Part shown: positions 53,089-63,302 of the stretch, piece by piece
Position numbering within the stretch: position 1 is the stretch's first letter
How the letters are laid out: each line of letters starts with the position of its first letter
DNA from: AP-15 sp963787425
GTDB taxonomy: Bacteria > Pseudomonadota > Alphaproteobacteria > ATCC43930 > CGMCC-115725
Assembly (NCBI GenBank): GCA_963787425.1
Contig: CAWBCV010000020.1
Coordinates: 62,001 to 126,000, forward strand
Direction of reading: 5' to 3'
DNA: 64,000 bases
The notes under the pieces: generated by a model
The model's database searches: none
What the model was told of the DNA's origin: nothing
Seen by the model: only the letters and a program-made list of their open reading frames with translations
Position numbers and translations under genes: made by a program

Positions 53089-54198
53089 ATGAAGATCACC
53101 GATGTCACCCTGACCTTGTTCTCGTGGGAGAGCATCCCCTCGACAATTTACGGCCACCACACGGCGCGGCCGACCGGCAAGAGCGATCTCGGCCTGCTCG
53201 CAGTGACCACGGATCAAGGTCTCACCGGGCACGCCTTTCTCGGCACCTCTTCCAACCCGGCCAGCCTCGACGGGCCGGGCCTGATCCGCTTTCTGAAGCC
53301 GCTCCTGATGGGGCAAGACCCGCTCGACCGCGAGCGGCTCAACCGCCTCTTATGGGCGCGCGCCCGTGCCGCTACGGTACGGGCGATCGGCGCCTGCGAT
53401 ATCGCGCTGTGGGACATCGCCGGCAAGGCGGCCGATCTGCCGATCCACCGGCTGATCGGCACGACGCGCGACCATATTGCCGCCTATGCGAGCTCGGAGA
53501 TCCATGGCTCCCCCGAAGCCTATGTCGAGCAGGCCCGGCATTACCAATCGACCGGCTGGCGCGCCTACAAGATCCACCCGCCGCAATCCTGGCGCGACGA
53601 CATCAAGGTCTGCGAGGCAGTGCGCAAGGCGGTCGGCGACGACTACACGGTCATGCTGGATTCGACCTGGAGCTACCGCTATGAGGAGGCCCTGCGGGTC
53701 GGCCGCGCAATCGAGGAGATGGGGTTCTATTGGTACGAGGATCCGCTGGCCGATCAGGACCTCTACAATTACGTCAAGCTCAAGCAAAAGCTCGACATTC
53801 CGATCCTTGCGACCGAATACCCTATCGGCGGCCTGGATTCCTATGTCCCGTGGATCCTCGAGCGCGCCACCGACTTTCTGCGCGGCGACGTTGCGGTCAA
53901 AGGCGGCATCACGACCCTGATTAAGACCGCCCACCTCGCCGAAGCCTTCCGCATGAATTTCGAGGTGCACCACGGCGGCAATTCATTGAACAACGTCGCC
54001 AACCTGCACGTCATCATGGCGATCCGGAACACCGAGTTTTTCGAGGTATTGCTGCCCGACGCAATGCAGAAATACGGCCTTGCCGAAGAGATTACCGTCG
54101 ACCGCAACGGCCTCGTCCACGCCCCGACCGAACCAGGGCTCGGCGCGCAAATCGATTTCGACCTGATTGAACGCAAAAAGGTCGGTGTGCTCAGTTGA
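53089..54198 (+). CDS. Mandelate racemase/muconate lactonizing enzyme family protein
   Basis: A 369-residue enolase-superfamily enzyme. The ATG at 53089 follows the dehydrogenase. It has the acid/base Lys in AYKIHPPQSW, metal ligands in VMLDSTWSY, YWYEDPLAD and ILATEYPIGG, and a His in FEVHHGGNSLNNVANLH. These suggest a sugar-acid dehydratase or racemase subgroup. The substrate cannot be named. It forms a likely operon with the cupin and oxidoreductase. Confidence 0.88.
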   Translation: MKITDVTLTLFSWESIPSTIYGHHTARPTGKSDLGLLAVTTDQGLTGHAFLGTSSNPASLDGPGLIRFLKPLLMGQDPLDRERLNRLLWARARAATVRAIGACDIALWDIAGKAADLPIHRLIGTTRDHIAAYASSEIHGSPEAYVEQARHYQSTGWRAYKIHPPQSWRDDIKVCEAVRKAVGDDYTVMLDSTWSYRYEEALRVGRAIEEMGFYWYEDPLADQDLYNYVKLKQKLDIPILATEYPIGGLDSYVPWILERATDFLRGDVAVKGGITTLIKTAHLAEAFRMNFEVHHGGNSLNNVANLHVIMAIRNTEFFEVLLPDAMQKYGLAEEITVDRNGLVHAPTEPGLGAQIDFDLIERKKVGVLS

Positions 54199-54293
54199 AG
54201 CGCTCGCTCTCTGCTACAGCGTAGCTAGCAGTGCGCCGCGCTTAAGTTTGTTGAAGTTCGTGTGCCCTCGTGGCCAAAACCCGGGCCGTTGGA

Positions 54294-54561
54294 ATGGCTG
54301 ACGAAGTTCTCGATTTCCTCCGCGTCAACTTCGCCCGCCTCAACGAACGCATCGACCGTATCGAGGCCGATATGACCGAGTTCGCGAGCGGCTCGGCCAC
54401 ATCGAGGGTCAGGTCGCCGGGATCTATGGGATGTACGCCACTCTACTTCTTCGCGAATGGACCGTATGGACCGACGCTTGGAGCGTATCGAGCGCAGGCT
54501 TGATCTGGTCGAAGTGCGAGGCCTCCTGCGTAACCCACCTCGGCCGGCAGCCGGTCTCTAA
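54294..54561 (+). pseudogene. Small coiled-coil protein, broken by two frameshifts
   Basis: The ATG at 54294 gives MADEVLDFLRVNFARLNERI, then DRIEADMTEF. A second frame reads ERLGHIEGQVAGIYGMYATL and a third MDRRLERIERRLDLVEVRG up to a TAA at 54561. Joined, these form one helical coiled-coil protein of about 88 residues, resembling short uncharacterised alphaproteobacterial proteins. It may be a real gene in an error-prone stretch. Confidence 0.5.
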
Positions 54562-54596
54562 TTCCGCACCCTAATTCTGCAGGACCATCGGGGAGC

Positions 54597-57324
54597 TTAG
54601 ACGCGGCCGTGGCAATGCTTGAATTTCTTGCCGGAACCGCAGGGGCAGGGAGCATTGCGCGGGGTGCCGGCCCAGGGGGCGCGGGGGCCGGCGGGGCGCA
54701 GCCCGCCGCGGTCGGCGCCGTTGCCGGAGCCCGTGCGGCGCTGGGTGCGGGGCGCCGGGATCGGCCGGCCGGTCGTGCCGGTCGCACGCTCCTCTGCCAT
54801 TGCCTCCTCGGGCTCGCCGCCGGCCATCGCGTAGACCGGCTCGGGCTGCACCCGCAGCTCGACATGCGACAGCACCGAGGTGATATGCTGGCGCAGATTG
54901 GCCAGCATCGCCTCGAACATTTCGAAGGCCTCGCGCTTGTATTCGTTCAAAGGATCGCGCTGCGCATAGGCGCGCAGGTTGATCCCCTGGCGCAGGTGAT
55001 CGAGCGACAGGAGATGGTCTTTCCAGGTCTGGTCCAACAGCTGCAATAACAGGCTCTTCTCGGCCATCCGCATCAGATCGGGGCCGTAATTCGCCGATTT
55101 CTCGGCCATCTTGCGGTCGGCGGCGGCGGTAATGCGCTCGCGCACCTCGTCACCCGTGATCCCTTCCTCCTTGGCCCATTCGGTGAGCGGCAGGTCGAGA
55201 GCGAGGAGCCGCAAGCATTCGGCGTGGAGCGCCGGGGTGTCCCACTGCTCGGCCAACGAATTCTCCGGGATCGCCAGCGCTACCATCTCCTCGATCGTCT
55301 CATTGCGCATGTCGGTGATCGTAGAAGCGACGTCGCGGGCATTCATGATCTCGCGGCGCTGCTCGTAGACGACCTTGCGCTGGTCGTTCATCACGTCGTC
55401 GTATTTGAGGAGCTGTTTTCTGATGTCGTAGTTGCGCGCCTCAACCTTCTGCTGCGCCTTGGCGAGCGCCTTGTTGACCCAGGGATGGATGATCGCCTCA
55501 CCCTCCTTGAGCCCAAGGCGTTGCAGCATCGAATCCATCCGCTCTGAGCCGAAGATCCGCATCAGATCGTCTTCGAGCGAGACAAAGAATTTGGAGGCGC
55601 CGGGATCGCCCTGACGGCCTGAGCGGCCGCGCAGCTGGTTGTCGATGCGCCTGCTCTCGTGCCGCTCGCTGCCGACGACGAAAAGCCCGCCAGCGCCGAC
55701 CACTTCCTCGTGCGCCGTCGCGATTTCACTCCGGATCCCGCTCGCTCGCGCCTCGCACTCCGCGGCATCCTCGATCGGCGCCAGATCGGTGCGGAGCCGC
55801 ATTTCGAGATTGCCGCCGAGCTGAATATCGGTGCCGCGGCCCGCCATGTTCGTGGCGATCGTCACGGTGCCGGGCCGGCCGGCCTGAGCGATGATATGGG
55901 CTTCCTGCTCGTGATAGCGGGCGTTCAGCACGTTGTGTGGGATCTTGTGCTTCTTGAAGAGCGCAGAGAGCGCCTCGGATTTCTCGATGCTGACGGTGCC
56001 GATCAGCATCGGCTGCTTCTTCTCCTGACACTCCAGCACGTGCTGCACGATCGCGTCGTATTTCTCGCGCGTCGTGCGGTAGACCTCGTCATCCGTATCG
56101 TCGCGGATACACGGCTCGTTGGTCGGGATCTCGATGACCTCGAGCTTGTAGATGTCGCTGAACTCTTGCGCTTCGGTCATCGCGGTGCCGGTCATGCCGG
56201 CGAGTTTCGGATAGAGCCGGAAGTAGTTCTGGAAGGTGATCGAGGCGAGAGTCTGGTTCTCGTTCTGGACGGTAACGCCTTCCTTGGCCTCCAGCGCCTG
56301 GTGGAGCCCCTCCGAGTAGCGCCGGCCCTCCATCATGCGGCCGGTGAACTCGTCGATGATGATGATCTTGTCGTCCTTGCTGATGTAATCGGTGTCGCGG
56401 GCAAAGAGCTTGTGGGCGCGCAATGCCTGATTGACGTGGTGGACCAGCCCGACATTGTCGATGTCGTAGAGCGAGTCCTTGGTCATCAGGCCATATTGGC
56501 GCAGCAACCCCTCGATCTTCTCGACCCCCGTCTCGGTCAGCGCCACCGTGCGTTGCTTTTCGTCCTTCTCGTAATCGCCGCCTTCGAGCGCCGGGATCAG
56601 CTTGTCGACCCGGATGTAGAGCTCGGAATTGTCTTCGGTCGGGCCGGAGATGATCAGCGGGGTGCGCGCCTCGTCGATCAGGATCGAAATCGACCTCGTC
56701 GACGATCGCATAATGGAATGGCCGATGGACCATGTCCTCGAGCCGGAATTTCATGTTGTCGCGCAGATAGTCGAAGCCGAGCTCGTTGTTGGTGCCGTAA
56801 GTGACGTCGCAGAGATAGGCCTCCTTCCGCTGCATGTCGTCGAGGTCGTGGACGATGACGCCGACGGTCAGGCCGAGAAAACGATAGATCTGGCCCATCC
56901 ACTCGGCGTCGCGCCGGGCGAGGTAATCGTTGACCGTGACCACGTGCACTCCGTTGCCGGTCAATGCATTGAGATAAACGGGGAGGGTCGCGACCAACGT
57001 CTTGCCTTCGCCGGTCTTCATCTCGGCGATCATGCCGCGATGCAATACAATACCGCCCATCAGCTGCACGTCGAAATGGCGCTGCCCCAGGGTGCGCTTC
57101 GACGCCTCCCGCACGGTCGCGAAAGCGTCGATCAGGATGTCGTCGAGCTCGGTCCCATCGGCGAGCTGTTGCTTGAACTGCTGGGTCCGTGCCCGCAGCT
57201 CGTCATCGGACATCGCTTCGAGCTGCGGCTCCAATTCGTTGATGGCGGAGACGATCGGCCCCAGGCTCTTGACGTAACGGTCATTGGCGGAGCCGAACAG
57301 GCGCCGGGCTAAGGCACCAAGCAT
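54597..57324 (-). CDS. secA: Preprotein translocase ATPase SecA (frameshifted)
   Basis: The essential motor of Sec export, about 908 residues. The start at 57324 gives MLGALARRLFGSANDRYVKS. MIAEMKTGEGKTLVATLPVYLNAL is the ATP-binding site. The frame breaks at 56688-56690, where one extra T in TTT separates AIVDEVD from SILIDEARTPLIISGP. The C-terminal zinc motif is APCPCGSGKKFKHCHG. An essential gene is unlikely to be truly broken, so this is probably an assembly error. It is divergent from the parvulin gene. Confidence 0.95.
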
Positions 57325-57547
57325 GGGATCCTCGAAAAATGGGAAAAATAGGCCGGATAACTTCGCACGCCGACCAACCGACAGATAGGCGGGTGTCTTA
57401 CGCGTGTCAATTCGAGCCGTCCGATCGGGTGATCCGCGACTTCGCCCTTTCGCCGCCTTGTTTGCGTGATACCGATGTGCATTCATCCATCCACTGGGCC
57501 GCTGGAGTGCAGCGGCTGTTCCTCATTATCCTCTTATAGGTGCCGCG

Positions 57548-58456
57548 ATGCATCCTCGTCTCTCGATAACTCCGCTCCGCTTAATCTGTGCCGCCGGGCT
57601 CGCTGCCGCGGTCGCCGGCGGCGGCGTCTTGCTGGCAGCCGACCGGCCGGCGCCTCAGCCGAACCCCGCCGCCACAATGCCGACTCCGATGCCCCCGGGC
57701 AGCATGGTCGTAGCGCGTGTCGACGGGACCGAGCTGCACCTCTCGGATCTAGAGGCGGCGCAACAGAGCCTGCCGCCGCAGGTCCAAAAAATGCCGCTCG
57801 CCCAGATCTACCCGATGCTGCTGGACCGGCTCGTCGACGGCATGCTGATCACCGAGGCCGGCCGCAAGGACCACCTCGACCAGGATCCCGAGGTGCAGCT
57901 CCGGCTGAAGCGCTATGAGGATCGCCTGATCCAGGAAGCCTACCTCAATAAAGCGATCAAGAATGCCGAGACCGAAGACCAGCTCAAGGCACGATACCAG
58001 ACCTTTGCCAAAGAGAAAGCGGGGCACGAAGAGGTCCACGCGCGGCACATCCTGGTCAAGACCGAGGCTGAGGCGAATGCGATCATCGCCGAGCTCGACA
58101 AGGGAGCGGATTTCGCCGAGCTCGCCAAGAAGGATTCGACGGACCCCGGCGGCAAATCGGGCGGCGATCTCGGCTATTTCGGCCATGACGATATGGTCAA
58201 GGAGTTCGCGGACGCTGCCTTTGCCTTGCCCCCCGGCCAATACACCAAGGCGCCGGTGAAGACCGAGTTCGGCTGGCATGTCATCAAGGTCGAAGACCAT
58301 CGCGTCAGCACTCCGCCGAGCTTTGACGAAGCGCGTAAGGAGGTCAGCCAATTGGTGGCGCACGACGTCGTCGACGCGAAACTGAAAGAACTGCGCTCCT
58401 CCGCCAAGGTCGAGACATACGGACTCGACGGCAAGCCGCTGCCGGCTGCTAAATAG
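57548..58456 (+). CDS. Peptidyl-prolyl cis-trans isomerase, parvulin/PpiC type
   Basis: A 302-residue periplasmic parvulin. The signal peptide is LRLICAAGLAAAVAGGGVLLAA. The helical SurA-like N-domain runs from about 60 to 145. The rotamase domain starts at VHARHILVKTEAEANAIIAEL and includes GGDLGYFGHDDMVKEFADAAF and FGWHVIKVED. It folds outer-membrane proteins. Its divergence from secA and its place before argJ are conserved in alphaproteobacteria. Confidence 0.92.
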   Translation: MHPRLSITPLRLICAAGLAAAVAGGGVLLAADRPAPQPNPAATMPTPMPPGSMVVARVDGTELHLSDLEAAQQSLPPQVQKMPLAQIYPMLLDRLVDGMLITEAGRKDHLDQDPEVQLRLKRYEDRLIQEAYLNKAIKNAETEDQLKARYQTFAKEKAGHEEVHARHILVKTEAEANAIIAELDKGADFAELAKKDSTDPGGKSGGDLGYFGHDDMVKEFADAAFALPPGQYTKAPVKTEFGWHVIKVEDHRVSTPPSFDEARKEVSQLVAHDVVDAKLKELRSSAKVETYGLDGKPLPAAK

Positions 58457-58554
58457 CTCCGTGCCCTGCCCGATGCCCCTGTTCAAGCCAGGGGCAGGCT
58501 CTGGGCCCCGCTTCCGCGGGGGCTGCGGTATTATTCCACTTTGGAAAAAAAAGA

Positions 58555-59785
58555 ATGACTGCGGTTTCGCCTCTGGCTCCGGAACGCTTTCCTGAGCTCA
58601 TGCCTATCGCCGGCGTGCGGCTCGCCGCTTTCGCTTGCGGCATCCGGTATACCGGGCGTGACGATCTTATGCTCGCCGAACTCGACTCCGGACAGCGCAA
58701 TCGCCGGCGTCTTCACGCGCTCGCTGACCGCAAGCGCGCCGGTCGTGTGGTGCCGCGATTGCCTGTCTAGCGGCAAGGTGCGCGGCATCGTCGTCAATTC
58801 CGGGAATTCCAATACGTTCACCGGCCGCGTCGGGAAAGAAGTCGTCGAGACCACGGCAGCGGCGACGGCGCGGTTGTTAGGCTGCGACCCTAAGGAGGTC
58901 TTCATCTCTTCGACCGGCGTGATCGGCGAGCCGCTGCCTGCGGAAAAAATTATCGCGGCGTTGCCACAGGTCATGCCGTTGCTTTCGGCCGAGGGTTGGG
59001 AACCGGCGGCACGCGCCATCATGACGACCGACACTTTCCCCAAAGGAGCCACCGCGACCGCCACGATCGACGGGGTCGAAATCCGTCTCAACGGCTTTGC
59101 CAAAGGCTCCGGAATGATCGCGCCTGATATGGCGACGATGCTCGCCTATGTCTTCACCGACGCGGCATTGCCCCCCGCGGTATTGCAGCCGATGCTTGCC
59201 GCGGCGGCGGACCGCTCGTTCAATTCGATCACGGTGGATGGCGATACTTCGACCAGCGACACCGTGCTCCTGTGCGCAACCCAGCAGGCGCTGCATCGCG
59301 CCGTGGAGAGCCCGGCCGATCGCCGGCTCGGGGATTTTCGCCGGGCCCTCGATGCGGTCATGATCGATCTCGCCCAGCAGATCGTGCGCGACGGCGAGGG
59401 CGCAGGGAAATTCGTCACGATCGAGGTGACCGGGGCGGCGACAGCACGGGCGGCGCGCCGCATCGGGCTCACGATCGGCAACTCGCCGTTAGTCAAGACC
59501 GCTCTTTCTGCAGGCGATCCCAACTGGGGTCGTATCGTCATGGCGGTCGGCAGGGCTGGAGAGAAGGTGGATCAAAGCCGATTGTCGATCTCGATCGGCG
59601 GCATTCCGATCGCGGCTGAGGGCGGCCCGGTGCCCAATTATGACGAGGCGCCGGTCGCCGAATACATGAAAGGCCGCGAGATCACGATCGCAGTCGATCT
59701 CGGCATCGGCCGCGGCAAGGCGGCGGTATGGACCTGTGACCTGACCCACCGCTATATCGACATCAATGCCAGCTACCGCAGCTGA
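58555..59785 (+). CDS. argJ: Glutamate N-acetyltransferase / N-acetylglutamate synthase ArgJ (frameshifted)
   Basis: The bifunctional enzyme of the cyclic arginine pathway, about 409 residues. It starts MTAVSPLAPERFPELMPIAG. The frame breaks near 58683 with one extra base, after DLMLAEL. The rest (DSAIAGVFTRSLTASAPVVW onward) is full length. GSGMIAPDMATMLAYVFTDA holds the autoprocessing Thr that separates the two subunits. It is cotranscribed with mutT, which overlaps by 20 bp. Confidence 0.93.
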
Positions 59786-60191
59786 TGCCGTCCCCCCGAT
59801 CGTGCTCGTCTCGGCGGTGGCGCTCGTCGACGCCGACGGGCGGGTATTGCTGGCTCAGCGCCCGGCGGGCAAGCCCATGGCGGGGCTGTGGGAGTTTCCA
59901 GGCGGCAAGGTCGATCCGGGCGAAACGCCGGAGACGGCCTTGGTCCGTGAGCTCGCCGAGGAACTCGGGATCGACGTCGCAGCGAGCTGCCTCGCGCCGT
60001 TCACCTTCGCGTCCCACTCGTACCCCGATTTCCATCTGCTGATGCCGCTCTATGTCTGCCGCAAATGGTCGGGCAGTCCGGCCGCCCGGGAAGGGCAGCG
60101 CTTCGCCTGGGTGCGCCCGGCCCGGCTCGGCGACTACCCGATGCCGCCGGCCGACACGCCGCTCGTCGCAATGCTGCGCGACCTGCTGTAA
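59766..60191 (+). CDS. mutT: Nudix hydrolase, MutT-type 8-oxo-dGTP pyrophosphatase
   Basis: A 141-residue Nudix hydrolase that sanitises oxidised nucleotides. The Nudix box runs GGKVDPGETPETALVRELAE, then ELGI. GLWEFPGG precedes it. The length and start VLVSAVALVDADGRVLLAQR fit MutT. The ATG overlaps the argJ end, and the gene is convergent with the SDR. Weak substrate assignment apart from context. Confidence 0.93.
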   Translation: MPATAADAVPPIVLVSAVALVDADGRVLLAQRPAGKPMAGLWEFPGGKVDPGETPETALVRELAEELGIDVAASCLAPFTFASHSYPDFHLLMPLYVCRKWSGSPAAREGQRFAWVRPARLGDYPMPPADTPLVAMLRDLL

Positions 60192-60196
60192 ACCGC

Positions 60197-61069
60197 CTAC
60201 AGCATCGGGCGGCCGCCGGTGACCGGGATCATCGCACCGGACATATAGCTGCCGTCGTCGGAGGCGAGCAGGACGTAGGCGGGCGCGAGTTCGGCGGGCT
60301 GCCCCGGGCGTTTGAGCGGCGTGTTCTCGCCGAAATGCTCGACCTTGTCGGGCGCCATCGTCGATGGGATCAGCGGAGTCCAGATCGGTCCGGGGGCAAC
60401 ACAGTTGACGCGAATTCCCTTCTCGGCGAGCAGCTGCGCGAGCCCGGCCGTGAAATTCGCGATAGCGCCTTTGGTCGTCGCATACGCCAAGAGTTGCGGC
60501 GAGGGCGATTTGCTGTTGATCGATGCGGTGTTGATTATGGCGCTGCCCGGTTTCATGTGCGCGACCGCCGCCTTGGACAAATAGAACATGCTGTAGATAT
60601 TGGTGCGGAAGGTGTGGTCCCACTCCTCCTCGCTGATCTCCTCGAGACTGGCATGCGTCATTTGGTAAGCGGCGTTGTTGACCAGGACATCGAGTTTTCC
60701 GAATTCCCGGACGGCACGGTCGACCAGCTGGCGGCAATGCGCCGGATCCTTGACGTCGCCGGCCACCAACACCGCCCGGCGCCCAACCTCTTCGACCCAG
60801 CGTGCCGTTTCCCGGGCGTCCTCCTGCTCGCAAAGATAGGAAATCAACACGTCGGCACCCTCGCGTGCAAAAGCGATCGCGACCGCCCGTCCGATCCCGG
60901 AATCAGCCCCGGTGATGAGCGCGGCGCGGCCTTTCAGCTTGCCGCACCCGCGGTAAGAATGTTCCCCGTGATCCGGCTTCGGATCGAGTTGTTCGGTAAA
61001 GCCAGGCGGGTCCTGTTGTTGACGGGGTAGCGGAGGGGTCGGGCCAGCGGTTTTCGGATCGGTTGTCAT
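60197..61069 (-). CDS. SDR oxidoreductase, YghA-like
   Basis: A 290-residue short-chain dehydrogenase. The N-terminal extension (PPLPRQQQDPPGFTEQLDPK) is typical of the YghA group. RAALITGADSGIGRAVAIAF is the cofactor site, VNNAAYQM follows, and the catalytic YATTK is in place. The substrate is unknown, perhaps an aldehyde. The start at 61069 is preferred, as the earlier frame lacks homology. Confidence 0.92.
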   Translation of the reverse strand: MTTDPKTAGPTPPLPRQQQDPPGFTEQLDPKPDHGEHSYRGCGKLKGRAALITGADSGIGRAVAIAFAREGADVLISYLCEQEDARETARWVEEVGRRAVLVAGDVKDPAHCRQLVDRAVREFGKLDVLVNNAAYQMTHASLEEISEEEWDHTFRTNIYSMFYLSKAAVAHMKPGSAIINTASINSKSPSPQLLAYATTKGAIANFTAGLAQLLAEKGIRVNCVAPGPIWTPLIPSTMAPDKVEHFGENTPLKRPGQPAELAPAYVLLASDDGSYMSGAMIPVTGGRPML

Positions 61070-61139
61070 CTCATGATCCCGTGTCAGAGAGATTGCGTCC
61101 AAAACAGACGCCGTTGTTTCGGGTTCCCCCTTGGACAGC

Positions 61140-61165
61140 AAAAAGCCCCGCCGAGTGGCGGGGCT
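61140..61165 (-). terminator. Rho-independent terminator
   Basis: A 9-bp perfect stem (AGCCCCGCC / GGCGGGGCT) with GAGT loop. The minus strand ends in T5. It lies 24 bp after the stop of the minus-strand hemerythrin gene, which it should terminate. Confidence 0.85.
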
Positions 61166-61188
61166 CTGCCGCTCACTGATTGCTGCGG

Positions 61189-61734
61189 TTAGGCTTGCAT
61201 TTCCGCCATCAACTCTTGCTTGCGCTCGACGAGTTCCTTGCCGACGGCGTCAAGATCCATCTTCGTCGATTGAAGTTCCGGGAACAGCTCCTCTTCCTCC
61301 TCTTTAATATGCTGCTTGACCATCTCGCCCAGGACGCGAATCTTGGCGTCGTAGAGTTCCTCGCCGACCTCCATCCCCTCGATTTCGCCAATCAGGTTTT
61401 TCACGGTCGAATGCTCGACAAGCGCTTCGTCAATCAAATCGTTGTCCTGACTGGCTTCGCGGGCCTGGGGATAGAAAATCTCTTCTTCCATCTGGGCATG
61501 GACCTTCAAGGCAAGGCAGATCTTTTCCGCAAGCTCGGCCTTGCGATCTTCGTCGCTGTCCTTTAGTTCATCAAACTCGTCGAACCACTCTTCCACTTCC
61601 CGGTGGTCTTCTTCCAGGACGTCGAACGCGTTGCGGGACGCCTGCTGGCGTTCCTTACTGCGGCTCGCGGTCTGCGATCGGCTCGATTTGCGTTCGGCAG
61701 TGCGATTTGCCTTGGTTTTCGCTTTTGTCGCCAT
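61189..61734 (-). CDS. Hemerythrin HHE cation-binding domain protein
   Basis: A 181-residue protein. The first 35 residues are Lys/Arg/Thr-rich and unstructured. The HHE four-helix domain follows (VLEEDHREVEEWFDEFDEL, KVHAQMEEEIFYPQ, VEHSTVKNLIGEIEG, VKQHIKEEEEELFPEL), with the His and Glu pattern of di-iron hemerythrin-like proteins. These bind O2 or NO, or handle iron stress. The start at 61734 is chosen because upstream codons are not family-like. Confidence 0.92.
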   Translation of the reverse strand: MATKAKTKANRTAERKSSRSQTASRSKERQQASRNAFDVLEEDHREVEEWFDEFDELKDSDEDRKAELAEKICLALKVHAQMEEEIFYPQAREASQDNDLIDEALVEHSTVKNLIGEIEGMEVGEELYDAKIRVLGEMVKQHIKEEEEELFPELQSTKMDLDAVGKELVERKQELMAEMQA

Positions 61735-61858
61735 CGCCAAATCCCTCGTTGATAGTGAATGTCGCAGAATTAACCGCGGAGAGCGGGCAGCGGTTCCTGA
61801 TGCCAGGTCGCGATAAATCGGGTAGAGGATTGGCGATAACAAAAGAAAGGGACAAACG

Positions 61859-62314
61859 ATGATCGAACTCGATCGGCCGGCGGACTTCGCTCAGTATATC
61901 GGCAAAGAAATCGGCGTCAGCGATTGGTTGACCGTCGATCAGGCGCTGATCGATAAATTCGCCGACGCCACTGGCGACCACCAATGGATCCATGTCGATG
62001 TCGAGCGCGCCAAGCGAGAGATGCCGGGCGGCAAGACGATCGCGCACGGTTATCTAACCTTGTCACTGGTGCCGCGCCTCGGCCAGACCCTCTATCGCGT
62101 CAAGCACCGCTCGCGCGGACTGAATTACGGCTCAAACCGGGTCCGCTTTACTGGACAAGTACCGGCCGGCTCGCGCATTCGGCTGCGGCAGAAAATCAAA
62201 TCGGTCGAGCCGGTCGACGGCGGCGTGCGCATCACCTCGGAGAACACCATCGAGGTCGAAGGCGCGTCCCGCCCCGCTCTCGTCGCTGAAACCATCAGCA
62301 TGCAATTCGATTGA
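61859..62314 (+). CDS. MaoC family dehydratase
   Basis: A 151-residue hotdog-fold enoyl-CoA hydratase-like protein. The hydratase motif is DATGDHQWIHVDVERAKRE (catalytic Asp/His), followed by GKTIAHGYLTLSLVP. It hydrates trans-enoyl-CoA (R-specific) in fatty acid or polyhydroxyalkanoate metabolism. It is divergent from the hemerythrin gene. The TauD gene follows 38 bp on. Confidence 0.93.
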   Translation: MIELDRPADFAQYIGKEIGVSDWLTVDQALIDKFADATGDHQWIHVDVERAKREMPGGKTIAHGYLTLSLVPRLGQTLYRVKHRSRGLNYGSNRVRFTGQVPAGSRIRLRQKIKSVEPVDGGVRITSENTIEVEGASRPALVAETISMQFD

Positions 62315-62352
62315 CGAGCGGATTTTGGATCTTGGGCTGGAGGAAAACGGAA

Positions 62353-63258
62353 ATGGCAGCGGTTTTGGAGCAGCAGAGGATCGAGGTAAGGCCGACCGGC
62401 GCGGCGCTCGGCGCCGACATCGAAGGGGTCGACCTAGCGCGGGAACTCTCCCCGGACGCGGTGGATGCCATCAAGCAGGCATGGGCCGATCGCCTCGTGC
62501 TGCGGTTTCGCGGCCAGCGGTTCGACGACGACCAGCTGATGCGGTTCAGTGCGCATTTCGGCGAGCTCGATTGGGCGCCGGTCATCGCCGCCTCGCGCGT
62601 AAAAATCCCTGGCGAAGACCGCTATGTCGAATCGGCTGAGGAGGGGCGCCGTTATATCTCGGTGATTTCAAATATCGTCGAGAACGGCAAGGCAATCGGC
62701 GCGCTCGGAGCCTACGAGTCGATCTGGCACACGGACATGTCATATAATTCGGAGCCTCCCTGCGCCAGTGCGCTCTACGCGCTCGAGGTACCGCCCTCGG
62801 GCGGCGATACCGGCTTTGCCAACATGTATCTCGCCTACGAAACCATGCCCGATGATCTTCGGCAGCAGGTCGAAGGACGGTTCTGCCGGCACAATTCGAC
62901 CTACAACAGCGCCGGCGAGCTGCGGCGCGGGTTCCGCGAGGTGACCGACCCGCGGAAGGCGCCGGGCGCCGACCACCCGATCATCCGCACCCACCCGGTC
63001 ACCGGCCGCAAAGCGCTTTTTCTCGGACGGCGGCGCAATGCGTATATCCAGGGCCTCGATCTCGACGACAGTGAGCGGCTGCTTGACGCGCTGTGGGTGC
63101 ATGCGGCCCGCCCCGAGCTGACCTGGTACCAGCAATGGCGGGTCGGCGATCTCGTCCTGTGGGACAATCGCTGCGTCATGCACCGCCGCGACGAGTTCGA
63201 CCCGAACAGCCGGCGGCTCATGCACCGCTCGCAGATCAAAGGCGACCTGCCGTACTGA
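62353..63258 (+). CDS. TauD/TfdA family Fe(II)/2-oxoglutarate dioxygenase
   Basis: A 301-residue dioxygenase. The N-terminus IEVRPTGAALGADIEGVDLA and the iron-binding WHTDMSYNSEPP (His-x-Asp) are visible. The distal His lies in LWDNRCVMHRRDEFD, with the Arg in NSRRLMHRSQIKGD. The family takes sulfur, herbicide or other side chains. The start at 62353 follows a GGAGGA site. The substrate is unknown. Confidence 0.92.
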   Translation: MAAVLEQQRIEVRPTGAALGADIEGVDLARELSPDAVDAIKQAWADRLVLRFRGQRFDDDQLMRFSAHFGELDWAPVIAASRVKIPGEDRYVESAEEGRRYISVISNIVENGKAIGALGAYESIWHTDMSYNSEPPCASALYALEVPPSGGDTGFANMYLAYETMPDDLRQQVEGRFCRHNSTYNSAGELRRGFREVTDPRKAPGADHPIIRTHPVTGRKALFLGRRRNAYIQGLDLDDSERLLDALWVHAARPELTWYQQWRVGDLVLWDNRCVMHRRDEFDPNSRRLMHRSQIKGDLPY

Positions 63259-63302
63259 CGCAAGCGCCACTCTGGCCTCCGGTGACGCGGCAACGCGCGT
63301 GC

